Assembly (NCBI GenBank): GCA_016125225.1
Contig: WGME01000007.1
Coordinates: 62,001-126,000 of the forward strand
Reading direction: 5' to 3'
DNA from: a bacterium
GTDB lineage: Bacteria; Planctomycetota; Planctomycetia; Planctomycetales; Planctomycetaceae
DNA length: 64,000 nt
The notes beneath the pieces were generated by a model. That model was given only the letters and a program-made list of their open reading frames with translations, did not search any database and was not told the origin of the DNA. Shown here piece after piece: positions 47,357 to 59,104 of the stretch. Both the position numbers and the translations under genes were made by a program. Position 1 is the stretch's first letter. Every line of letters starts with the position of its first letter.

Positions 47357-48715
47357 ATGAATGGCTCGAGGAAAAGTCATCAATTGTGGATGACGGCAGC
47401 GGCCACGTTATGGATGGGTTCCTTCCTGCCAGCCCAGGAAATGGACATCGCGACTCTCGTGAAGCAGTTGGAAGCGGATAAACCAAAATTCGCGGAACGA
47501 CATCAGAAGCTGCTCACAGAGCGTTATGACATGGCGGACCGCCCGGCTGCGGATGTCAAAATGGCACGCGGCAAGCCCATTCAGACGGGCGTGCGTGTGA
47601 AGTTGCCAGCCGGAGTCACTTGGGAACAACTGGCGGCGATGTCGCCTGCACAAATCAAGCAGAAGAACTTGTGGCCGGCGGGATTTTATCCGCTGCCTCA
47701 TCCCCATCACGAAGCCGGAGGCATGGTCTTTCCGAAGCCTCAGATTGAGGAAATGAAGAAACAAACCGGCCGAGATCTGACCCGCTTTGATCTCGATTAC
47801 GATTTACCCCAGCATCTGTTGCCCGAGTTTCCTGCACCGATTTATCTGACCACGCGGCCCGACCTGGGTGATGTCTCCAAAGGGCAGCTCGTCACGCTGA
47901 CCAATTACTATGATCTGTTCAAAGACGTGCTCAATCCCAAGCAACTCGAAGGCTTGCGGTTGCTGGTGACTCCCTTCCCGCAGCAGCAGTTCAACTCCAC
48001 GGAAGACCGTCGCAGCCTGCATGCCCATGCGGGAGTCAGTTGCTTTGATTGTCATGCCAACGGGCATACCAACGCGGCCACACATACCGTGGGCGATATC
48101 CGTCCCAATGAGTATCGGCACCGCATCGATACCCCTACCTTGCGCGGCGTGAATGTCCAACGGCTGTTCGGATCTCAACGGGCCTTGAAAACCGTGGAAG
48201 ACTTCACCGAGTTTGAACAGCGAGCCGCATATTTTGACGGCGACATTCTGACGGCTGCCAAGAAAGGTGTGAATCCCCTGGAACGTGGCAGTCAGGTGCA
48301 TTTCATGGCTGAGTTTCAGGAACTGCTCGATTTCCCGCCGGCTCCCAAATTGAATGTGCTCGGCAAACTCGATTCAGCATTGGCATCGGAGAGCGAACTG
48401 CGTGGGGAAGCCCTGTTTCATGGCAAAGCCCAGTGTGCGGTGTGTCACAACGGCCCGTACTTCACCGACAATCTGATGCACAACCTGAAGACGGAACGGT
48501 TCTTCGAAGAACGGATGATCAATGGCCGCCTGGCTTCAGCCGATGGCCCGATCAAAACGTTCCCGCTCCGAGGCATCAAAGATACGCCCCCCTATCTGCA
48601 TGATGACCGTTTGCTGACGTTGGAAGACACCGTCGAGTTTTTCAATGTTGTTTTGCAGACCAAGCTCTCAACTCAAGAAAAGTCCGATCTGGTGGCATTC
48701 CTGCGATGTCTCTGA
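47357..48715 (+). CDS. di-haem cytochrome c peroxidase family protein
   Basis: 452 residues. A signal peptide (LWMTAAATLWMGSFLPAQ) leads to an N-terminal region of unknown type, then two c-type haem motifs CFDCH (about residue 228) and CAVCH (about 360), and the family C-terminus (FPLRGIKDTPPYLHDDRLLTLEDTVEFFN). Such enzymes reduce hydrogen peroxide in the periplasm using cytochrome c electrons, or act in MauG-like oxidation. Start ATG 47357 has AGGAG at 8 nt. Location opposite an OxyR-like gene argues for a peroxide-defence role. Confidence 0.88.
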   Translation: MNGSRKSHQLWMTAAATLWMGSFLPAQEMDIATLVKQLEADKPKFAERHQKLLTERYDMADRPAADVKMARGKPIQTGVRVKLPAGVTWEQLAAMSPAQIKQKNLWPAGFYPLPHPHHEAGGMVFPKPQIEEMKKQTGRDLTRFDLDYDLPQHLLPEFPAPIYLTTRPDLGDVSKGQLVTLTNYYDLFKDVLNPKQLEGLRLLVTPFPQQQFNSTEDRRSLHAHAGVSCFDCHANGHTNAATHTVGDIRPNEYRHRIDTPTLRGVNVQRLFGSQRALKTVEDFTEFEQRAAYFDGDILTAAKKGVNPLERGSQVHFMAEFQELLDFPPAPKLNVLGKLDSALASESELRGEALFHGKAQCAVCHNGPYFTDNLMHNLKTERFFEERMINGRLASADGPIKTFPLRGIKDTPPYLHDDRLLTLEDTVEFFNVVLQTKLSTQEKSDLVAFLRCL

Positions 48716-48762
48716 TTTGGTCCGAGAGTGTTCATCCGAGATTGAGGCACACAAAAGCACAA

Positions 48763-48794
48763 GACCCGTCCAGAGCTAACGCTCCGGGCGGGTC
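48763..48794. terminator. bidirectional terminator between peroxidase and TPR genes
   Basis: GACCCGTCCAGAGC (48763-48776), loop TAAC, GCTCCGGGCGGGTC (48781-48794): a 14-position stem with one wobble and one mismatch. On the minus strand it is followed by TTGTGCTTTTG, a moderately T-rich tail, fitting termination of the TPR gene. Confidence 0.7.
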
Positions 48795-48825
48795 TCGGCC
48801 TCTCTCGGAAGATCAGTGAATCGTT

Positions 48826-49899
48826 TTAGTGGGGTTCGACCACCGGCAGGCTGCTGATTGCGTCATCACCCTCGGTGTGTGTGACATGAGCCGGGTCGGC
48901 GTGCTCGACGGTCATCGTCACCGGTTGCCAGTTGCCGCCGGGAGCGGGGACGGGGGCCATCACCGGAGCGGCCATGGTTTGCGGGACCGTGGAGACGGTG
49001 ACTCCCGGTAACGCGGGCATGGCCATGGTGGTCACGGGGACCGACGAACCCGAGTACTGCGGATCAGGAATTGGCGTCGGGCTCTGTGAGTAGGTGACGG
49101 TGGTCGGGGCGGCATTCATGGTCATCGGGGCCGAAACCGGTTGCCATTGATTCATCGCCATGTTGGCCGGGCTGGCCATCATGGTGTTCATCGGCATGCT
49201 CATACTGGCCGGAGGATAGCTGGCCAGCATCGTCTGTGCGGGATTGCTGGTTGCTCCATTACGTTCTAACGTTGCCAGACGTGATTGCACTTCCGGCTGG
49301 TTGAAGTCGAGGTTCAGCGACTGCTGATACATCATCGCGGCTTGCATGGGCGAGCCGGAATCCTGATAAATCTGGCCGAGTTGAGCCACGGCGGTCGAGT
49401 TCTGCGGATCGATCTGCAAGGCCTGTCGCAGATGCTGCTCAGCGAACGGGTAGTTACCGGTTTCCCGTTGCAGCCAGGCCATTTCGATATGAGCATCGGG
49501 ATTATACGGCTGCGTGCCGGTCCAGGTCGCGAGCAGGCTCTCCGCTTCCGGCTGACGACCGGTTTCGATCATCAACTGAGCCAGTGAGTGATAGGTCGGC
49601 TGGTGTGACGGGTCGATGGTCAGGTTATGTTGCAGAATGCGTTCTGCCTGAGTGGAATCGCCCGATTTCTTAATCGACATCGCGAGGTTATGGCGGTAGG
49701 CCGCATTGTACGGGTCCATGGCCACTGCCTGAGCGAACTCCTGACGGGCCAAGGCATACTGGCCGTGCTGGTAGTAGCCCATGCCGGAGTTGTTCATGAC
49801 CCAGCCGCCGGGAGTGCCGCAGCCCACCAGGGAACTGGCGGAGACAACGCAGAGTAAATACCCGGCTCGAATACGATTTCTTAGAAGTGACGTCAGCAT
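48826..49899 (-). CDS. TPR-repeat lipoprotein
   Basis: 357 residues. The N-terminus ends in a lipobox (SSLVGC, lipidated Cys about residue 27). At least four TPR-like units follow (GYYQHGQYALARQEFAQAVAMDPYNAAYRHNLAMSI; AERILQHNLTIDPSHQPTYHSLAQLMI; AESLLATWTGTQPYNPDAHIEMAWL; AEQHLRQALQIDPQNSTAVAQLGQIY). The C-terminal third is Met/Pro/Thr-rich and probably disordered. It is probably an outer-membrane scaffold; the partner is unknown. A stem-loop at 48763-48794 terminates it. Confidence 0.82.
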   Translation of the reverse strand: MLTSLLRNRIRAGYLLCVVSASSLVGCGTPGGWVMNNSGMGYYQHGQYALARQEFAQAVAMDPYNAAYRHNLAMSIKKSGDSTQAERILQHNLTIDPSHQPTYHSLAQLMIETGRQPEAESLLATWTGTQPYNPDAHIEMAWLQRETGNYPFAEQHLRQALQIDPQNSTAVAQLGQIYQDSGSPMQAAMMYQQSLNLDFNQPEVQSRLATLERNGATSNPAQTMLASYPPASMSMPMNTMMASPANMAMNQWQPVSAPMTMNAAPTTVTYSQSPTPIPDPQYSGSSVPVTTMAMPALPGVTVSTVPQTMAAPVMAPVPAPGGNWQPVTMTVEHADPAHVTHTEGDDAISSLPVVEPH

Positions 49900-50161
49900 G
49901 CGCGGTCGCTCCTCGGGCCGGCCCAGGCCGGGCAGAAAATGAATTCCGCCGCAGGCTGCCGGTCTGTCTCGGACGTGATGTGTTCTGATGTGAGAGAGAG
50001 AAAAGGCGAGGCGGACGGTACTACCGATCCCTTGAGTTTCTCAAGAGGCAGTTCAACGTTTATGCCCGAAAAGCGGGGGTAGCGAACGGTTTCAAGGCGA
50101 TTCAACTCAGGAACGCGCAGATTTCGCCGGGGCCTACACGCGTTGCGGCAGTTTTTGACAC

Positions 50162-51112
50162 TTACTTCGCCGGTATTGGCGGTGCTTTTGGGTTATTCTT
50201 TTCCTGGCCGGGAACCTCTTTGGCCGGCTTTTTAGGGATCAGCTCAATGGTGACCGGCGTGCCAAACGGAGGCAATTTGTCGGTATAGGCCTCGTACAGC
50301 AAGTCGTCATTCGCTGCTGAACTGGAGACTGCGAGATCGATCGTCGCGGTCGCAAAATTGGCGACACAAATCAAATCGCCCGATTCCGCGAGATAGAATT
50401 TCTCATTCGAATCGGGATCGGTGGCGAACCCGCTGCCTGCAAATACCCAATCGGCTTTCAGCAATTGCAATTGGGTCGCGTCATAAATTGCCTGAATGGC
50501 TTTCTGGTAGCCTGCATCACGCGATAGTTTCAACAAATCGTCGCGCTGCTGCTTCGACATGGGGCCATACCACAGCAACTCTTTTCGTTTCTCGTCGTAA
50601 CGTAGCTCGGCGTCATCACCGAGCTGCAAATCACGGGGTGTCTGTTCGAGCTTCTGAATCCAGTACCGGCGGACGGAATTTCTCACAACGTTTTGTGCCT
50701 TATGGCGTTGCAATTTGCCTTCCGGGTCGGTCCAGGAAACGAAAATCTCGACGATGGGGCCGGATGCCGCCTGGTATTCCGGGGTGAAACGGACAGGTTT
50801 GCCGGGCTCGTAACCAAGGGCCAGCAGCCCGGCATGGACGACGCGGGCCTGTGTGTCTACGGAAAAAATCGCTTCGTGCTCTTTGGTCCGTTTCAGGCAG
50901 ACCAACATTTCCAGCACTCCTTCCCGCAGACAGACTTCCCCCTTCAGCAGCAACTTGCCATTCGGTTTGTCCAAGAGCACTGTCTGCTGAGGATTTAGTG
51001 GGACGGGAGCGGGAGACGCCGCGCTGGCTGGGGCAGCGGATTGGGCGAAAGCCAGACCATTCCAAACGAGTAAGTTCAACGCGAGACAGATGATAGGGCG
51101 TGTGGTCGGCAT
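50162..51112 (-). CDS. YdjY-domain exported protein
   Basis: About 316 residues. A signal peptide (MPTTRPIICLALNLLVWNGLAFA) is followed by a YdjY-like domain (GKLLLKGEVCLREGVLEMLVCLKRTKEHEAIFSVDTQARVVHAGLLALGYEPGKPV), and the C-terminus is Lys/Pro-rich. Such proteins are widespread in Planctomycetota; molecular role unknown. ATG 51112 is preceded by GGGAGTG, so the frame opening at 51229 is shortened. Confidence 0.8.
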   Translation of the reverse strand: MPTTRPIICLALNLLVWNGLAFAQSAAPASAASPAPVPLNPQQTVLLDKPNGKLLLKGEVCLREGVLEMLVCLKRTKEHEAIFSVDTQARVVHAGLLALGYEPGKPVRFTPEYQAASGPIVEIFVSWTDPEGKLQRHKAQNVVRNSVRRYWIQKLEQTPRDLQLGDDAELRYDEKRKELLWYGPMSKQQRDDLLKLSRDAGYQKAIQAIYDATQLQLLKADWVFAGSGFATDPDSNEKFYLAESGDLICVANFATATIDLAVSSSAANDDLLYEAYTDKLPPFGTPVTIELIPKKPAKEVPGQEKNNPKAPPIPAK

Positions 51113-51361
51113 GGGATTGCACTCCCGTTGACGAATGGTCAAAGCGGCTTGGTCAAAGACCTCCATCATAGGGTGGCGATGGCAGATTTGACAGGAATTC
51201 CTAGTGGACAGAAGTCCGTCATTCCCCATCGGCTCTGGTGGGCAACTGTGCGGACGTCTATTTGAGTCGGCCTTGCCGGTCAGGCGTTCACGCCTTAGAA
51301 TCCATCGGCGTAAGGGATTGCGTCATGAACATCGGATGGGCCGCCGTTCGCAAGTCCCGGG

Positions 51362-52531
51362 ATGGATCGTTCGATGAATCGTGTCGCCGTGCTGGGTTCG
51401 TCGGGGTCCATCGGAACCAGCAGCCTGGATGTTGTGGCCGCACAGCCCGAGCACCTGCAAGCGGTGGGCTTATCGGTCCATCGCAGCTGGGATGTCTTGC
51501 AGAAGCAAATCACAAGACATCGTCCCCGCTGGGCCGTGGTGGTTGACGACCGATTGAAAGCCGAAATTGGCACGCCAGATATCCCCTCGGGAACCGAACT
51601 CTGGTGGGGTGAGGCGGGAGTCGAGCGGCTCGCCAGTCATCCCGATGTCGATACCGTCATCTGTGCCATCGTCGGTGCGGCTGGTCTGCGTGGAACCGTC
51701 GCCGCGATCAGTCAGGGGAAACGCGTCGCCTTGGCGAACAAGGAAACCCTGGTCGTTGGTGGCCCCCTGGTGATGCAGCAAGCCGCTGAGTCCGGGGCCA
51801 GAATCCTGCCCGTCGATAGTGAACATTCCGCGATCTTTCAGTGCCTGGAAGCCGGTCGAAGTCGCGATGTGCACAAAATCACGCTCACGGCCAGTGGCGG
51901 TCCGTTTCGTGGCTGGAGCCGCGAGAAACTGGAAAATGTCACAGTCGAACAAGCCCTGGCTCATCCCACGTGGAAGATGGGGAAAAAGATTACGGTCGAC
52001 TCAGCGACCATGATGAACAAAGCTTTGGAGGTGATCGAGGCTCGCTGGCTGTTCGGTCTCACGGCCGACCAGATCGATGTCGTGGTCCATCCCCAGTCAA
52101 TCATCCATTCGATGGTGGAGTTCGTCGATGGGTCGACGGTGGCACAACTCTCGCCGCCTGATATGAAACTTCCCATTCAATATGCGTTATCGTATCCCGA
52201 GCGCTGGCCGGGAATTTCGCCCAAAATGGATTGGTCCGCCGCTCAGACTCTCACGTTTGAAGCTCCTGACTATGAAGCCTTCCCCGCGCTGAAGCTGGGT
52301 TTCGAAGTGGCTCGTCGGGGGGGGACCAGCGGAGCTATTCTGAATGCGGCCAATGAAGTCGCTGTCGAACGCTTTCTGAATGGAACGTTACGATTCACGG
52401 AAATTGCCATAGCTTGCCAAGAGATTTTGCAACATCATCAATTTGATTCCCAACCGACGTTGTCAGAGTTGCTGCAACAAGATCGCTGGGCTCGTCAGGA
52501 GATGTCACGGTGGAAGTCCTCGCTGAAATGA
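51362..52531 (+). CDS. dxr: 1-deoxy-D-xylulose 5-phosphate reductoisomerase
   Basis: 389 residues, normal for DXR. The NADPH-binding motif LGSSGSIGTSSLDV, the substrate region LTASGGPFRGW, HPTWKMGKKITVDSATMMNKALEVIEA and VHPQSIIHSMVEFVDGS are present. The enzyme makes 2-C-methylerythritol 4-phosphate in the MEP isoprenoid pathway. Start is ATG 51362 or 51374. Its stop overlaps the rseP start as ATGA, so the two are translationally coupled, a frequent bacterial pairing. Confidence 0.97.
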   Translation: MDRSMNRVAVLGSSGSIGTSSLDVVAAQPEHLQAVGLSVHRSWDVLQKQITRHRPRWAVVVDDRLKAEIGTPDIPSGTELWWGEAGVERLASHPDVDTVICAIVGAAGLRGTVAAISQGKRVALANKETLVVGGPLVMQQAAESGARILPVDSEHSAIFQCLEAGRSRDVHKITLTASGGPFRGWSREKLENVTVEQALAHPTWKMGKKITVDSATMMNKALEVIEARWLFGLTADQIDVVVHPQSIIHSMVEFVDGSTVAQLSPPDMKLPIQYALSYPERWPGISPKMDWSAAQTLTFEAPDYEAFPALKLGFEVARRGGTSGAILNAANEVAVERFLNGTLRFTEIAIACQEILQHHQFDSQPTLSELLQQDRWARQEMSRWKSSLK

Positions 52532-54516
52532 ATCTGGACGGAATGCTGGAATACGTGTTGGGAGTAGCCGGAGCCGTCCTGGGCTTGGGTTTGGTCATCT
52601 TTCTGCATGAACTCGGGCACTTCGCCGTGGCCAAGTGGTGCAACGTTTATGTCGAGCGGTTCAGTATCGGCTTCGGACCCATCATTTTGAGCTGGAAATG
52701 GGGCGAAACCGAATACGCACTCTCGGCCATTCCGTTTGGTGGCTATGTCAAAATGCTCGGTCAGGACGATGCCGATCCGTCGCAGATGACCAACGAAGAG
52801 ATTGCCGCCGATCCGCGTTCCTACATCGCCAAGAACGTCTGGCAACGGATGGCCATCATCTCGGCCGGGGTGACGATGAACGTGATCACCGCGGTCATTT
52901 TCTACGCCATTGCCTTTGGAATCGGCACCGAATCTGTCCCGGCTGTCGTCGGGACCATTCGACCGGGGATGCCGGCGTGGGTGGCCGGATTACAACGGGG
53001 CGATCAGATCACCGAACTCAATGGCCGCGATATTGCCAATTATCAGGATTTGCAGCTGAATGTCTCGGTTTCCAGCGGGGCTGTGGAGTTAAAGGGCTAC
53101 CATAACGATGGAACGGAACTGCAAGTTCTCATCGAGCCCAGCACGGCGGGCACACGTCCGCAGATTGGCGTGATTCCCTCGAATTCTCTGCAGCTGATTG
53201 AATCGCACCATGGACTGGAAAGTCCTGTGGAGGCGGGAACTGCGGCTTCATCGGCAAAGCCACCATTTAGCTGGGGCGATACCGTCAAGGCGGTGAATGG
53301 AACTCCTGTGGCGGCGTTTGCTGAGTTCCAGGATCTGCTGGCAAAGTCGGGCTCTGAAGGAGCCACGGTTACTGTCAACCGTCTGGGTTCGACGGACGAC
53401 GTTGAAATCTCCGTCGGAGCCGACCATTTCCACACCTTGGGTTTACGTCTGGATGCCGGTCCAATCACTGCCATCCAGGACGGTTCACCGGCGGCTCGCG
53501 CGGGTTTGCAGGTGGGAGACAAACTGGCCAAGGTGAATGGCCGCGGCATTGGTCTCGATCTGGATCCCTTGAAGCTGCCGAACGAACTCTCAGCACTGCA
53601 GGGTCAAGAAGTCGAATTGGTCTTCATTCGACAGAATCCCACCGGCGGGCGAGAAGAGTTGACGGCGAAGCTGACTCCCGAAGCCCGTCCGCCCTGGCTG
53701 GAATATCCGCAGGCTGAGGGGGAACCGATGACCGTGGCTTCCATCGGTGCAGCCATGCACATCGTCCCTTTCGTTCTGCAAGTGGACCCGGAAAGCCCGG
53801 CCGCCCAAGCGGGAATTCAGCACAATTCAGAAATCCAGAAAGTTGAACTGCTGCTCCCCGAGGGGGTCACGAAAGATGGCTTGGGTGACGCCCCTGTTTC
53901 CATCTCTCTCTATGACAAAAATGACCCTGCCAAGTCGAACAACTGGACTTATGCCTTCTGGAAAATGCAGGAAGCGCCTGAGCGGGCTGTCCGACTGACC
54001 GTGATGGAGAAAGATCTCAAAGGACCGAAGGTCGTGGATCTCAAAACGACAGCCGACTCCACCTGGTTGCTACCGACCAATGGGATGATCTTTCAGATTT
54101 TGCGGCAGGAGGAAAAAGCCGACAGTGCCCCGCAAGCCGTGGAGATGGCCTGGAACCGCTCACGCAGCACCATCGTGAGCATCTATCTCACGTTGCGCAG
54201 CTTGGTAACGCAACGGTTGAGCTATAAAGAACTGCATGGCCCGCTGGGAATTGCACAAGCGGCGTTTGAATCTTCGCGCATGGGGATTGTGCCTCTGCTG
54301 TTCTTCCTGGGCTTTCTCAGCTTGAACCTTGCCGTGCTGAACTTCCTGCCCATTCCCGTGCTGGATGGCGGTCATATGGTCTTCCTGATTTGGGAAGCGG
54401 TCACCCGCAAGCGTCCCAGTGAGAAGGTCTTCATCGGGGCACAGTTCGTCGGCATGGCATTTCTGCTGGGGCTGATGGCGCTGGTGTTGGCGCTCGATCT
54501 GTCGCGATTGTTGTAG
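52528..54516 (+). CDS. rseP: RseP-like site-2 protease with several PDZ domains
   Basis: About 662 residues. The zinc motif HELGH lies near residue 27 within the first helix, and the second motif PIPVLDGGHM near residue 612. The intervening part includes at least two PDZ domains (GTIRPGMPAWVAGLQRGDQITELNG; QDGSPAARAGLQVGDKLAKVNG) and a third PDZ-like unit (QVDPESPAAQAGIQHNSEIQKV). Typical RseP has about 450 residues and two PDZ domains. It cleaves within membranes, for example anti-sigma factors. ATG 52528 is chosen over GTG 52510 because of the ATGA overlap with dxr. Confidence 0.92.
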   Translation: MNLDGMLEYVLGVAGAVLGLGLVIFLHELGHFAVAKWCNVYVERFSIGFGPIILSWKWGETEYALSAIPFGGYVKMLGQDDADPSQMTNEEIAADPRSYIAKNVWQRMAIISAGVTMNVITAVIFYAIAFGIGTESVPAVVGTIRPGMPAWVAGLQRGDQITELNGRDIANYQDLQLNVSVSSGAVELKGYHNDGTELQVLIEPSTAGTRPQIGVIPSNSLQLIESHHGLESPVEAGTAASSAKPPFSWGDTVKAVNGTPVAAFAEFQDLLAKSGSEGATVTVNRLGSTDDVEISVGADHFHTLGLRLDAGPITAIQDGSPAARAGLQVGDKLAKVNGRGIGLDLDPLKLPNELSALQGQEVELVFIRQNPTGGREELTAKLTPEARPPWLEYPQAEGEPMTVASIGAAMHIVPFVLQVDPESPAAQAGIQHNSEIQKVELLLPEGVTKDGLGDAPVSISLYDKNDPAKSNNWTYAFWKMQEAPERAVRLTVMEKDLKGPKVVDLKTTADSTWLLPTNGMIFQILRQEEKADSAPQAVEMAWNRSRSTIVSIYLTLRSLVTQRLSYKELHGPLGIAQAAFESSRMGIVPLLFFLGFLSLNLAVLNFLPIPVLDGGHMVFLIWEAVTRKRPSEKVFIGAQFVGMAFLLGLMALVLALDLSRLL

Positions 54517-54567
54517 TTTCGCGTTCTGACCCGTTTCGTCCGTGGTCATTTGCCCCACTGAAGACGT

Positions 54568-55560
54568 ATGCCTGCTAACCTGACACCCCAGTATTCCAAG
54601 GCGGAAGAAGCGTATCGTCGCGCGCAGTCGGCGGAAGAAAAGCTGGCATGTCTCGAAGAGATGCTGCAGATCATCCCCAAGCATAAGGGGACCGAGAAGC
54701 TGCAGGCCGACATCAAGACGAAAATCAAGGAAACGCGCGAAGAGCAGCAGGCGGAGAAGTCGGCGGGAAAATCGGTTGGCAAGCATTACCGGTTTCCACG
54801 TCAAGGGGCAGCCCAGGTGGTGCTGCTCGGCGGTCCCAATGCCGGCAAGAGCCGCATCCTGAAGGAACTGACCAAAGCCGAGCCGGAGGTCGCCGATTAC
54901 CCATTCACCACGCGTGAACCCTTACCTGGCATGATGGCCTGGGAAGATGTCTCACTGCAGCTCATCGATACCCCTCCAATCACGGACAGCCATTTCGAGC
55001 CGTACTTGCTGAACATCGCCCGGACTTCCGATCTGGCATTGCTGGTCTTCGATGGTAGTTCCGACGATGCGCCCGAGCAGACTCAGCACGTGGTCGAGCA
55101 GTTCGCCCAACGGCACACCGTCCTTTCAGATCATACCAGCTTCGATGAAGAGGATTTTTCCAAGCTGCACGTGAAAACGCTGCTGGTCGTGACACGGTCC
55201 CAGGATGCCGATTGGACCGAGCGATTGGGCCTGCTTCGCGAACTGATGCCCGTGCCGTTTCAGGTTATATCAGTCAATCTCGATGACTCGGCCGATCGGG
55301 AACGCCTGCGAAACGAGGTCTATCAGGGGGTGTCGGTCATACGGCTGTATACCAAGACCCCTGGCAAACCGGCTGACTATTCTTCGCCATATACCCTGCC
55401 CGTCGGAGGCATGGTGGAGGACCTGGCGGGCCGTATCCACCGCGATCTCGGCGAAAAAGTGCGGTCAGCGAAGGTTTGGACGTTTGGCTCGCCCGATGTC
55501 CGTGTGGTCGGAAAAGACCATATTCTGAGTGATCGTGACCTTGTTGAGCTGCAGGTCTGA
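54568..55560 (+). CDS. DRG/Obg-like GTPase with TGS domain
   Basis: 330 residues. The G1 loop GGPNAGKS is at residues 88-95, switch I is DYPFTTREP and G3 is DTPP. The C-terminus (PYTLPVGG ... GKDHILSDRDLVELQV) is a TGS domain like those of DRG GTPases of archaea and eukaryotes. The N-terminal PKHKGTEKLQADIKTKIK is also the DRG-type helical region. The usual G4 NKxD is replaced by TRSQD, so guanine specificity is uncertain. Likely acts in ribosome-associated regulation, by family analogy. Confidence 0.85.
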   Translation: MPANLTPQYSKAEEAYRRAQSAEEKLACLEEMLQIIPKHKGTEKLQADIKTKIKETREEQQAEKSAGKSVGKHYRFPRQGAAQVVLLGGPNAGKSRILKELTKAEPEVADYPFTTREPLPGMMAWEDVSLQLIDTPPITDSHFEPYLLNIARTSDLALLVFDGSSDDAPEQTQHVVEQFAQRHTVLSDHTSFDEEDFSKLHVKTLLVVTRSQDADWTERLGLLRELMPVPFQVISVNLDDSADRERLRNEVYQGVSVIRLYTKTPGKPADYSSPYTLPVGGMVEDLAGRIHRDLGEKVRSAKVWTFGSPDVRVVGKDHILSDRDLVELQV

Positions 55561-55723
55561 CGGCCTTGGCAGCATTCTCGGTGCGAGTACCTTGAATCTC
55601 ACGGTGGGCTTGGTACGCTCAGGCAGTTTCGCGCCACTCGCACCCAGGGCGCTGAATTTGCGCGCAACGGTATGGGAGCGTTAAACTTCCCGTTGTGCGA
55701 ACCGGCCGCTGAAAGCCATCCCT

Positions 55724-58993
<3,270 letters not shown>

Positions 58994-59104
58994 ACCTGTA
59001 CCGATTCTCACCTCAACCGCAGACCTGAGACTCTGTTGTCGATCAGGGCGACAGAGTCGACGCGTCGTGGCTGGAGCGTGTTGTCTCGACCAAGATAGCC
59101 GGTG

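Noticed and set aside
59029-59058. GACTCTG/CAGAGTC hairpin between carB and the MMPL gene
   Set aside because: Short stem with bulge and no T-run; could assist termination but not convincing.
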